Origin: Roridomyces roridus
Taxonomy: Eukaryota; Basidiomycota; Agaricomycetes; Agaricales; Mycenaceae
DNA: 64,000 nucleotides
NCBI GenBank assembly: GCA_029378245.1
Contig: JARKIF010000031.1
Coordinates: forward strand, 434,001 to 498,000
Direction: 5' to 3'
Below are positions 9,409-19,626 of the stretch, in pieces (position 1 is the first letter of the stretch; every line of letters starts with the position of its first letter). The notes below the pieces were generated by a model. It worked only from the letters and a program-made list of their open reading frames with translations, ran no database searches and was not told the DNA's origin. The position numbers were made by a program, and so were the translations under genes.

Positions 9409-10909
9409 ATGGTCCGAACGCGACGTGCTCACCAGCTGCATATGCAAATTACGCGCTGGCTTCCGAATGAGGTCCTCATCCGCATCATCCGCGATGCGGA
9501 AATGGCAGACCAGGCCACCCTATGTCGGGTCTCGAAGCTTTTTCACGCACTCTCCTTGCCCATCCTCTACCGAACTGTCGTGCTTCGTCTTGACGACGGC
9601 GGTCTCTCCGCCTTTTGTTCTTCGCTTGTTGAAAACCCCGAACGAGCGGATGCGATTCGATCTTTTACAATAAAAAAAGCGAAGCAAGTTCCTTCCTCTC
9701 CTATTACATTGTAAAGTCGGCTGATCACGTTTGGCTACCAAAGGGATTCCAGTTCTGGGAGTGCCATACGATTTTCTACCATGAACAAAGCATAGCAAGT
9801 CGCTTCCCTTTGCGCTTTTGAGTACGCTGACCCCGTTGACTACAAAGTCATCCGGATGCCAGTTTTTCCCCTGATTATCGCACTCTGGGTGCTGCAATGA
9901 AACTCATGACCAACCTCGAGCGTTTGCTCGTCCTTTTCGATGACGGTTGTTCGTCCATCCCGCACCCCAGGGCTGTCGCCCAGAAGCAGCCGACACCACT
10001 GTCTGTCGAGCGTCGACGGTTGAACTCGTCCATGGATGCGATGGCTCCTATCCTAGCCGAGCTTACTTGTCCACGCCTCACTGCATGTGTTCTCATGCTT
10101 TCCAAAACGTACGGCGGTGATGATTGGCTCGAGCAGTTCCTGATGACGCACGGCTCAAAGTTGACTGCAATCTCGCTTGCGTTGTGGGTCGAGCTCTCTC
10201 CTCCCGTTCCCTCTGTATCGCAACTGCGGTTTTTCCACGGTGATGCCGATCTTCTCCCTCGTCTGGGAGGCAGCAACCTTGAGGGTGCTCGTCTGCTTTA
10301 CACCAAAGCCTCAGAACAGAAATTCAACGACATATCCCTGTTCCTCAAGTCGTCTTCGAGCCCTACTCACCCGCTTGTCGTCTCCAATGAATACCTTTAT
10401 CTGTCGAATTACCCACAACAGTTGGATCACAGTCTCAAGGGCCTTTCAATTCACGTGCCACATATCGTTAGCCTTGAATTGCGACCCAATGAATTCACGG
10501 CTGTGAGTTGATCTGTTTTCTGCAACAAAATAATAAACTGCTCCTTCCAGATCGAAATCTCCCGCGTCTTACAGTACCTCCCGCGTTTCATTCAACTCCA
10601 ATATGTGGCATTGCATCTTCCGCAGATATGCCGTGAGGATGAAGACGATGACGATGACGATGACGGCGATGAGCTCGAGCTCAGCACAGAAACTTTGGAT
10701 GCATGGGCAATTGCTTGTCCGACGCTGAAAGCTTGCTCTCTCGGTGCGCTTTTCCAATCTCTCTGAGCGACGCTGACCATCTATCTGTAGGTGTTCATTC
10801 CTGGAGAAAAGTGCTTGACGAGTGGGAGGAATTTTCGCGGGAGGAATTCGAGATTGAAGCGGGTTTGTCGGTGTTCAATCAGGCTGCGTCGTGCCGTTTG
10901 GAATTCTGA
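9409..10909 (+). CDS. F-box protein, family member C
   Basis: Exons 9409-9683, 9848-10502, 10551-10743 and 10791-10909 give 413 residues with phases 2, 0, 1. Exon 1 encodes MVRTRRAHQLHMQITRWLPN and the F-box core (EVLIRII, CRVSKLFHALSLPIL). Intron 1 is 164 bp instead of ~50. It starts with a GC donor (GCAAGT) and contains a partial second copy of the exon 1 end with its own GCAAGT. Residues encoded near 10640-10665 form an acidic run (EDEDDDDDDGDE). The C-terminus reads EEFEIEAGLSVFN. It is the closest relative of the broken gene at 3344 and probably its surviving twin. Likely SCF substrate adaptor, target unknown. Confidence 0.8.
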
Positions 10910-11240
10910 CAAGCTCCGTCACATTTCTTGCAAACTTCCTATAGCCTTATGCAACCATCTAAACCTCCTACTCTTGCTTTTGTCCTCTGTTTTCACTCAT
11001 TGTCTTACCGCGTAAGAGAAACAATACGATTAGACATCTGAAGGCCTGATGTGCAGAGGAAATCGACCTAGATGGACGAGAAGGACTGCCTTCCCATTGT
11101 AATCTGCCAAAGAAGAGTCGACGTAGTTTGGTGTATGTATCGGCTTGATATCGGCTGCTTGCCCCGGAGCTCCGGCTGTGTAGTTCAATTGCTTTGTCAC
11201 TGTGTATTCTTTGATTAACACCTCTTGCCTTCTTACCACC

Positions 11241-12419
11241 ATGGTCTTGACACGGAGCGGCCACAGGGCCCGCATGAGATCACTCGATGGCTCCCGAACG
11301 AAGTCCTCTCTCAGATTATTCAGTTCGCCCCGCTGGCTGACCAGGCGGTCTTCTGTCGCGCCTCCAAACTCTTCCACGCACTATCTCTCCCGATCGTCAA
11401 CCGAACTGTTTGCATTGAGACGGAGACATTGGATCCCGATGCCTTCGCTGCTTTATGTCTTTCGATGGTTCAAAACCCCGAGCGTGCCACCGCTACTCGA
11501 GAGATGGGGGTGATCTTTAATAATCCGTAAGCAAGTTTCGCCTCCATGACTAACAAAGTTGATCCAGGTTTGCAGAGACCGCGACCAGGAACAAGCCAAC
11601 TACGGGACGCTATTGAATACCATCAAGTTGATGCTGAACCTCGAGGATCTCGGCTTGGTTGACCACGCCGAAGGCATTTCATCCATGTGCTCTGGAATGG
11701 TGCACTTGGACTTCCCCCATGTCTCTTCCTTTGGCCTGGCAGTCTCGTCAACCGATGAGGGAAATCAACCACCCATCATCCAATTTCTCACTTTGAGATC
11801 GCTCACGGACTCCAATCGCTCATTCAGTCTCTTCAATGACTATGACGACTTGGATAGTCAAGAGGGCCTCACCACTTTGCGGGAAAGCTTCCGAGCTCTA
11901 TCCTCGCGAATGCCCTACATAACGAGTCTTCAAGTCCGAAGCTCAACAGCGATAAACGCCGTGAGTCTTCCCTCTGTATTCTTCGAGCTCGCAAACTCAC
12001 ACGGCGGACAAAATCCTGTCATTTGGCAGTGATTCCTTTGTCCGAACAAAGAAACATCTGCCAAATGACCAGGCTTTATTCCCCGTGTCAATGTCAACCA
12101 ATCCAGCAAACTCTTGAGAACATCACTCTGTCTCTGAAACCGTTCGGACGCTTGGTTTTCTTAGCAGCAACACAGGACACGGGCCCTGCACCGCAGCAGG
12201 GTGACGTGCGGTCTGCTATAAAAAATTGGACAAAAGTCTGTCCAAGTCTAAGACTTTGCTGCATAGGGACGTCTGAAGCTCTTTTGAATATTATATTGTC
12301 CTCTGACACTCATTGATTTTTCCGTAGTGGATTCAGCGTGGCAACAGGGCGCCAACAAGAATCAATGGGTGAAAATTCCCACAGAAATTCCTGAAGCTCG
12401 CTGGACTTTCTGGGTTTGA
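11241..12419 (+). pseudogene. F-box family member D, frameshifted and internally deleted
   Basis: The ATG at 11241 opens MVLTRSGHRARM, but one base is missing just after it compared with the paralogue at 22332-23656, so the F-box (TRWLPNEVLSQII...) lies in another frame without its own ATG. Intron 1 11527-11575 (GT donor), exon 2 11576-11960. Exon 2 lacks about 64 codons between QFLT and LRSLTD. Intron 2 is enlarged (11961-12106). The intron 3 donor is disturbed by extra bases near 12267. It ends near 12419. It lies 330 bp after gene C on the same strand. Confidence 0.8.
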
Positions 12420-12547
12420 CTACCATGATGATTGATATCCGGGCGAAGAGGAGGCAGGGAATCTTGGATTTTTTGACGCCTCGCTGCAATGTATTTCTGG
12501 ATGGAACGGCGAAGCAGGCACCCGAAAGAAGCATATGTGCTCGAATC

Positions 12548-12725
12548 AAATCAAATGAATAGAATCCAATCTCTATCTCAAAGTCCTCCCACTGGTATTC
12601 CTCTCACTGTTCGTCCACCTTTCTCCACGCCACGTCCACTGGATGCGTGTTCAATTCTGATATCACCTATAAAGCGGTAACTTACCTATACAACACGCAG
12701 TGTGAGACATGTCTCCGCTGGGCTC
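12548..12725 (-). pseudogene. Orphan last exons of an E-type F-box gene
   Basis: Closely matches the last exon, last intron and end of exon 3 of the gene at 16381-17668 (block at 12628-12650: CCACGCCACGTCCACTGGAT). Further exon 3 sequence reappears at 13625-13690 (GCGCGAGTGGTCATCGTC). The relic is therefore split by about 0.9 kb of foreign sequence. Not translatable. Confidence 0.65.
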
Positions 12726-13624
12726 GGCGGGATCGGGGCAATCTAGGCGTAGGCGGCGATCACACCGACGGAGACTGTTACGATTCCTAACCCGTTTAGG
12801 AATCGTTCTTTATAACCCCCCTACCCATCAAACGATTGACATTCATGATTGGCTGGGGTTGTCAGCTGTCATCTCGCTCCCGGGTCCCGACAGGTCCCGG
12901 ACTCCCGACGAATCTACGCCAGTGTTTGATTCGGATCTGTTGCGCATTTCGGCGCCCGGGAGCCGAGGTGCGATCCACATGACCGCCGAACCACCGCCGA
13001 AAGTGTTTTCTATGTGAACGAACGCCTCGCCTCATCAAGATGTAATTCCGACGTCCGATTGGGAAGGGGCACATGAGTACTCAACAAGTAATACGAAAAC
13101 CTCAGCTGAAAGTGTGCTTGGCATCGGGCATTATTACCGCACTTGATCTCTATTGGCCGGGATCACCAGGTTGATACTACCAACCATCACTTGTGCTGCG
13201 GGGCTATTCGAGGTCCACTGTTCATTTTGCCTGCCATTGGTCCCGGCATCACTTCGGCTCATATGGGCGGCGGCAACAGTGTGATCCGCTGGTCTAAGTA
13301 CCCAATATTTGTTTTGAAACAGAGTCCGGCTGAGATTTCACCAGTGCTTCAACAGTGCTTGCAATTCAATCACTTTTGATGTGCAGAAAGATGAGGTTGG
13401 ATTTTCTTGTCCTCGATCAGACTTGCCCAGCCCAGACATTCAAAATCCCAGAATGTTACCAGAGCGGAATCGTTTCTGCCATGCGCATGCAATGGCCTCA
13501 AAACCAGGTAAATGTGGAAGCAAAAGAGCAATCTGATCTACCGTACTGCCACCTGTCTGTAATCTACGTCTAAATACCCCTAAACACGCTCGTCATCGCC
13601 GGTCCTCCCTGCCACACCGCCTAC
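12726..13624. other. Insert splitting the relic, with a hairpin
   Basis: About 0.9 kb with no recognised gene. At 12780-12806 ACGATTCCTAA and TTAGGAATCGT form a perfect 11-bp stem around CCCGT. Terminal repeats or a target duplication marking the insert as a transposon could not be found. Confidence 0.4.
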
Positions 13625-13805
13625 TCGGGCACCACATTTTGCCGTCAGCGCGAGTGGTCATCGTCACCAAGAAACCGAGCCTCCGAATTGGAAACAAACT
13701 GGGCAAGATTCCTACGAACGTACAAAGGACCGAGTAGTTGAATACTCCTATGATGGTACACGACGATTACAATGGCCGTAACTAATCAAGCAACGTTTCT
13801 GAGAG

Positions 13806-13970
13806 CTACGCAGCGTTCTTGGAAGCAGTCACAATGAGCATAGTGACAGGGAATCCGGTAACGCCAGTGGCGTCGGCAATCGTAGCATACGCCTCTTCGA
13901 TGCGCTCTGTGGCGAGGGCTTGCAAACCAGGGGGCAAATACTCGACATGAGTAAAGTTCCCAAACTGGGG
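13806..13970 (-). pseudogene. C-terminal fragment of an unidentified protein
   Basis: The minus strand encodes about 54 residues with good coding character (YLPPGLQALATERIEEAY, then ATIADATGVTGFPVTM) ending at a TAG (13806-13808). Upstream, coding character stops near 13970, so only the 3' part of a gene was captured. I do not recognise the family. Confidence 0.35.
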
Positions 13971-13993
13971 CCTATTAGGCCCTATTACACACA

Positions 13994-14050
13994 GGCTTAA
14001 CAGCTACAACTTGTTTTTCAGCTGTATCGTAGTCTCTACAGGCTATCCGT
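13994..14050. repeat. Dispersed repeat, second copy at 57799-57855
   Basis: Both copies share CAGCTACAACTTGTT then CAGCTGTATCGTA and a following TCT-ACG-like block. The copies are 44 kb apart and next to other repeats. No coding content. The rest of 13971-14407 shows nothing I can name. Confidence 0.4.
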
Positions 14051-14407
14051 CGGCGGAGGTCAAAAATAAGTAGGGCTCTGGCAGGTAACGGTGCGAAATT
14101 CACGGGCCTGCAGGAGTTTAAATTGAGTATATACAAAAGCGGGGGGGCTGCTTGCTTAGTGAGCGCCCTGTCCCACTGGTCCGCGGGTGGGATTCGGAGA
14201 CAGGCTGTTTACTTCATTTTTAGCCCAGTGGGATTCAAGAACCCTTTACATTAGTTTTTGTACGCACTCGAACCATCCCACACATTGCAATTACTGAAAG
14301 AGTCTATACTGCGCGGCTTGCGGTTCTTCTTGAGCACGTACGGGGTTGCACTGAGGTCCAGCATTGAGCAAGTTAACGGCCGCCTCCCCGAGTCCAGACC
14401 AAGTAAA

Positions 14408-14478
14408 GTTCGTCACGGGTGCCGAGAGGCCAACCCGTACCCGTACCCGCCAAACCCGCGCGGATACCCGTGACGAAC
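14408..14478. repeat. 71-bp inverted-repeat mini-element
   Basis: GTTCGTCACGGGT (14408-14420) and ACCCGTGACGAAC (14466-14478) are perfect inverted ends around CCCGTACCCG-type repeats. Base content and the AACCCTA right end resemble the hAT-like MITE at 56697-57053, so this may be a shrunken relative. Confidence 0.45.
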
Positions 14479-14749
14479 CCTAAGACCAAGTGCGGACCGT
14501 AGTCGTCACCGGTACTACCGTTTGGACATAATCACATAAAGCTGGCGTCCCCCTTCGATTTCTTCCTTACCCTTCTTCGGGCGGAGTGTGGGATGAATGG
14601 ATTCAATCAGCGTGTTGAACGTACATGGTTCGGACGTGAAAAGCCGACTGGGTTGTATCTGTACGGAGCGGTGATGGAGGTATAAAAGAAAGGCCATTCT
14701 GCATAGAGCACATTTCTCTTGAAAACCGTATACAATCATCACACAACAC

Positions 14750-15916
14750 ATGTCTGTCCAAACCCATATTCTCGAAAAAATTGGTGAGATACGCCGCACG
14801 ATCGATCGTCGCTCGACTAATCGACAAGCTTGGAAGACCAGGTGGCATTCCTCGGCTGTGGTCCTGGGACGGCTGCTTGGGCGGTCTTTCTCATGTTGAG
14901 CTCGAAGCTCAGAGTTAACATCTGGGCCGCGCCCGGTCATCGCAACGTCTACGACAGTTTCAAAGCCGAAGGTTGCATCCGCTCGATCGGAATATACAAC
15001 TTCACGGCTTACCCGACGTTTTGCGACGAGCTCGAAGCTGCAGTCGCCGGTGCAGCCTACATCATTGTTACGATCCCCGCGGGGGGCGTTCCCAACCTCC
15101 TCACTGACCTTTCGCGTCTTGAACTTGTGGACAATCCGACCATCATCATCATCGATAATTTCTACGGGTTTCCCCACGCGGCGCGCCTTCTGGACACCAG
15201 AATCTTCGTTACCAACTCCCTCCCATTCTGCACCAGGATGGAGGGTGCGTTGGTGAATGTGTTTTTCCCGAAGGCGACCATGCAGATCGGAGGGCACCCC
15301 ATCTCAGCGGACACGAAGGACGTCGTGGGTTCGCTGTTTCCTCCGCGCCTCGAATGGTGCAGCGACGCTTTAGAGGTGGCGCTGCTGGGAAAGAACGATA
15401 TTGTCCACGCTGGATCCGCTCTCTTGTCGTCGGCCTTGATCGGTAAAATGGCGCCGGGGGTGCTAATGTACCGCGACATCATCGGCTCCGAGGCTAGCCT
15501 CAACCTCATTACCGATCTCGAGCGTGAAAAGGAGGCCGTCGTCCAGGCGTATGGGTACACTTTCGAAGGTTTCACCTCGTGGATTAACCGAACCTACGCT
15601 TGCAACTTCGCCGACATAGCGGACTGGGCCCACTGGGTCTGAGACCCACAATATGCATCCCTTCCTCCCTTCCTCCCTCGAGCACCGTTACATCGCATCG
15701 GACGTTGCCCACGGCTTGCAGTTCTTCGTAGAATTGGCTCAGGTCGTCGGTGTCGAGGTGCCCGTCTTCAAAGCCGTCGTCACTCTCGCTGGAGCCGTCA
15801 CCCGCACTAATCATGCTATTACCGGAACGACTCTCGCCAGCTTCGGTCTCGACCGCGACAAAGCGACGCTGAACGACATTCGCGCTCTCTTCACGGCCGG
15901 CGAAATCAAGCAGTGA
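14750..15916 (+). CDS. Opine/octopine dehydrogenase-like NAD(P) enzyme
   Basis: Exon 1 14750-14783, intron 14784-14836 (GTGAGA, branch CTAAT), exon 2 from 14837. The Rossmann motif GCGPGTAAWA follows directly. The C-terminal part has the family block LEHRYIASDVAHGLQFF, expected for the alpha-helical domain of octopine/nopaline dehydrogenases, which reductively join an amino acid to a 2-oxo acid. Exon 2 runs into TGA at 15640-15642, and the C-terminal block is in another frame. Either a 46-bp intron (15637-15682, weak donor GTCTGA, phase 0) is removed, giving 355 residues, or the gene carries a stop and a frameshift. The intron would delete the DPQY...SSLE stretch that looks homologous to family members, which argues for damage. 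Confidence 0.6.
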
Positions 15917-16380
15917 GGCCACGATCACGTAGTATCCAAAGGCCGTTCTCCAATGATAGTAGCCGTGTCCGTTCCTAAGATAGTGTTGCGCATGCCTGTT
16001 TTGTAAAAACGTTTCAATATTACGTCGATTGCGTCTTATGTGTGGATGCCATACGCACCAGGTTGGTCTCCGACCAACTAGTATCATTCTCATAATCAGG
16101 CAAGCCACGCGGAGAAGCGAGGGTGTGCGCACGAGTGGACGGGTGTGAGTTGCGCATCCGAGAAGAGTATCCCCAGAACAATTGAATGGAACCCACGACA
16201 TCCAGGATGCGGGCTGGTTAAAGCCGAAGGCCTAAGGGCCGCTCCGGCTGACGCTCGTCGCGTCTCGAAGGTCCCGATCCGAGCTTGTGAAAACCAACTT
16301 GCGCTCGGCAGACACGGATAACGGGGCGTATAGCATCTAGTAGGGATTACGAAGCCCAGCTGCGTCGGAAAGCAGGATAC
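15917..16380. other. Intergenic between convergent genes
   Basis: Holds the 3' flanks of the opine-dehydrogenase-like gene (+) and of the F-box gene E (-). No further feature seen. Confidence 0.5.
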
Positions 16381-17668
16381 CTAGATTAAATCAAATGAAT
16401 AGAAGCCGGTCTCTATCTCAAAGTCCTCCCGCTGGTATTCCTCCCACCTGTCATCTACCTTCCTCCACGCCACGTCCACTGGATGCGTTTTCAATTGTAC
16501 AATAACGTGCAAAGAACACTAGCTTACCTATACAACATGCCTTCAATGTCGGACATGTCTCCGCCCACTTGAGTGCAACATTCTGCCGCCGGCGCGAGTG
16601 GTCATCGTCCCCAACGAACCGAGCCTCCGAGTTCGTGTAGTTCAACGCAAAGTAGATGAGGCGATTGAACGATTCCAGTGAACCCGACACGTTCTCGAGG
16701 ACCTCCTGCAATTATAAATGATAAGTAGTGTCTTGGACGACGAATAGGCACTCACCATGTCAAATTGCAAAGTCCAACTCCGAATTTGCAGACTCGTCAC
16801 ATAAGGTATATGGAGCGACAAGGACGTGAGATTATCTCGTAGCGCGTCTCCGTCGGCAAAGTGACAATCGTTGGACAAGACGAGTGCCCCGTCCGAGTCA
16901 GCCGTCATGACTTTCAAACTCTCGGCGATCCTCTCGTCGTCGAAGGCACCGCCCCATCCGGCCACACGAGCTTTCGTGAGAGCGTTGGAGGAGACGTAGG
17001 GAAGGAACCCGGCGGTTCCTTGATAATGCCGAAGGTTCGGCAGACAAGTGCGCAGCTGCGCCGACTCTGCGTCATGGAATCCCGGAACCCAGAGACGGAC
17101 ATGGGTCAGATGTGGATGGCTGACGAGGAATCGCAGTAGTGGTGCCTCGTTTTTTTTATCCTCCGACGCGAGTCCCAATCGGCAGGTCCTTAGGTCGGGG
17201 AAGCTGAGGGAGTCGCCGAGATGAGCGGCCATGGTGGGTAATATTTGACTGAAATCGATCAGGCAGAGATACTCCAGCTTCTTCATGAGCTTCAGTATCT
17301 GAAATATCAAGTCATAATCTGGAAATTGAGAGCTGAAATGGATCAGTCGTCGCCATCGGCACAAATTCCACTCACAAGTCATTGTCAAATGTGACATTCA
17401 TCGAACGGGTAGCCTGTGCGCGCTGAGGATGCTTGAGCATCGCGGCGCAGAAAGACTTGAGGCCGTCGTTGGATAATCTTCCTGTGTCCAGGACGATGAA
17501 CCGATGAAGAACAGGGAGAGTGAGCGCGTGAAATAGTTTTGAAACGCGAGAAAGGGATTCCAAGTCTGGAATGCCGGGGGCGTGATCGATGACCTCGATG
17601 AGGACTTCGTTCGGGAGCCATCGAGTAATCTGCATACGGTCCCTGTGGGCCCGCCGCGTTAAGACCAT
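16381..17668 (-). CDS. F-box protein, family member E
   Basis: Exons on the minus strand: 17668-17376, 17332-16756, 16705-16528, 16478-16381, giving 381 residues with phases 2, 0, 1. All introns use GT donors. F-box near the N-terminus: RMQITRWLPNEVLIEVI, then SRVSKLFHALTLPVL. The middle resembles the family (RFLVSHPHLTHVRLW, LPNLRHYQGT, VLSNDCH). The tail is VDVAWRKVDDRWEEYQRED. Fragments of its last exon recur at 7570, 12548 and 22174, so close relatives once existed nearby. It starts 129 bp from the divergent gene at 17797. Predicted SCF adaptor; target unknown. Confidence 0.8.
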
Positions 17669-17796
17669 GGTGGCGGGAGACAAGAGTGGACAAGCAAATT
17701 TACACAAACAACGTCCGAGATGAAAAAAAGGAAACTGATGCCACTCGGATCATTGATCGATCAGCATCAGGCCTGCGTCTCTTGACACCGACGTCC
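17669..17796. promoter_or_regulatory. Shared divergent promoter region
   Basis: Only 128 bp separate the start of F-box gene E (minus) from the start of the 522-residue F-box gene (plus). Both must draw promoter elements from this space or from inside each other. It contains a short palindrome ATTGATCGATC. No TATA box is visible. Confidence 0.45.
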
Positions 17797-19417
17797 ATGT
17801 CGTCCGTCGCATCCGGCCTTCCTGGCACCCTGCGTGCTCGCCTCGCAGAAATCGACGCCGAAACCGCCCTCCTCCATACCAGGCTCGCTCTTCTGGCCGC
17901 AGAGCGGAAACCCCTCGTCCAAGCCCTCCAATCCGTCATCTACCCAGCGGTTCTCGACATCCCTCCAGAAATCACGGCCGAAATCTTTCTGCAGTATGTC
18001 ACCACTGCTCAGATAGGCGGAGACAACCCCACCATACCGCACGCACCGGGCTGGGTCGCTCCCTGCGGCCCATTGGTGCTGGCGAGCATCTGTCGCAGAT
18101 GGAGGGAGATTGCCCTCTCCTTGCAGCCCATATGGTCCAGATTCCGCATTAAAACAAGCTCCGACGGGCTTGAATCGGTCGCACGGCTCCTTGAGCATTG
18201 GCTTCCGCGCGCTGGCGACCATCCGTTGGTCGTGTACCTGGCAGGATGGAATAACGTTCATCTCATCCCTCTGGGGCGCAATCTCATCAATCTGCACACC
18301 CTTCATTGCAGTTTCAACTCTTTGACCGGCTTTCCAAACCAGCTAGTCCAGGGGCGCATCCCGAATCTACGTCGCCTAGAAATTACCGGAGAAAACGTCG
18401 ACGGGCCTGGGCCGGCGACACCCATAACCGCCTTCATCGATTGCCTCCAATTACGCGAGGTAGCGTTGTATGCCTGTCTCCGGCCGTGGATATCCCTTCC
18501 GTGGGATCGATTGACTCGTCTCGAGCTAACTGAGCTCTACAACGACCAGTGTATCGACATACTACAGTCCACCCCCGCCGTCGAATCGCTCACCTTATTC
18601 CTCGTCAACGTACCCGACCCCCACTTCGCAGCGGCTCCTGTCCGCCTCCCCCATCTCCACACCATAAAAATCGACAAATATCAGACCTACGTCGACATCT
18701 TCCGGGCTCTGGACGCTCCGTCCCTCACGCACATCGAATTTTCGCTTTCCCCCACCGAGGACCTCCCGCCGCTCATGAGCACCAAAGCGTTGGATTTCAT
18801 CGGTCTGATCCAGCGCTCTGCGTGCCACCTCCGCTCCATCACGCTCTTCCGCGCCCGATTGTATGAATGCGTCGAGTGCCTCGGTGCCGCGGGATCCAGT
18901 CTGGCGGTGGTCAAGATGCAGGAGATCGAATGGCACGGGGAGCAATTCAAACATTTTTTCCGTGCATTTCAGGTCGATGCGGCTGCGCCTCTAGTGCCGA
19001 ATCTCACATCCCTTTCGTTGAACCCCTGCGTCGTCGCTGTGAATGTGCCGTACGTCGAGCTGGCGGCGATGCTTGCTTCTCGACGTGGCCGTGACACCAG
19101 AGATGGGACCGTAGCGCGACTCGAGTCGTTCGAGCTCGTCCTCGACGATACCAGTAGCTGGCCAAATCCCACTCTCGCGGAGATGGATGAGAGTCTGGAC
19201 GCGCTCAGGGCACTCCAGGCGGACGGACTCGACCTGAATTTACGGGTGCTTCAAAAAATGTCACAGATGGCCACGGTGCGCTTGTTTTTCTAACCGTTGT
19301 GTTCTGAAATTGACCCACATCTTCTAGATGGACGCTGCTGCGGTGTATCCTCCGCCTCCGGACTGGTTGGATGAAAACTCAATTGTCGTCCGTGAAGTCC
19401 GTCGTCCCCAGATCTAG
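17797..19417 (+). CDS. F-box-like/LRR protein, 522 residues
   Basis: Exon 1 17797-19275, intron 19276-19327 (GTGCGC, TAG acceptor), exon 2 19328-19417. The N-terminus has a helical segment (LRARLAEIDAETALLHTRL and LLAAERKPLVQAL), then the F-box-like core YPAVLDIPPEITAEIF and CRRWREIALSLQPIW. The C-terminal two thirds are LRR-like strands. The paralogue at 30595-32221 has exactly the same length and intron position, which supports both models. An in-frame ATG at 17686 exists, but the 17797 start matches the paralogue's MSS start. Probable SCF substrate adaptor. Confidence 0.8.
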
Positions 19418-19626
19418 ACGGCAGCGCTTTCTACATCAAGAATACATTTTATTCCGTTCCATTTAACAATACAAGTAATTGGTGCTATGCGAGAGAACGT
19501 GGATAATTTCGTTATCAAGCGCGGGTGCTTCCTTTCGGAGCGTTGTGGGTCGCGGTGTCGTGCCGTCAACGTTCACGTCACGCTCGGGGACGGAGTGGGG
19601 TCTAGTGGGGTAGCAGCCTCAGCTAG

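Noticed and set aside
12709..13573. Plus-strand frames starting at 12709, 13143 and 13355
   Set aside because: No domain, no paralogue, and the first begins inside an F-box relic; treated as chance frames.
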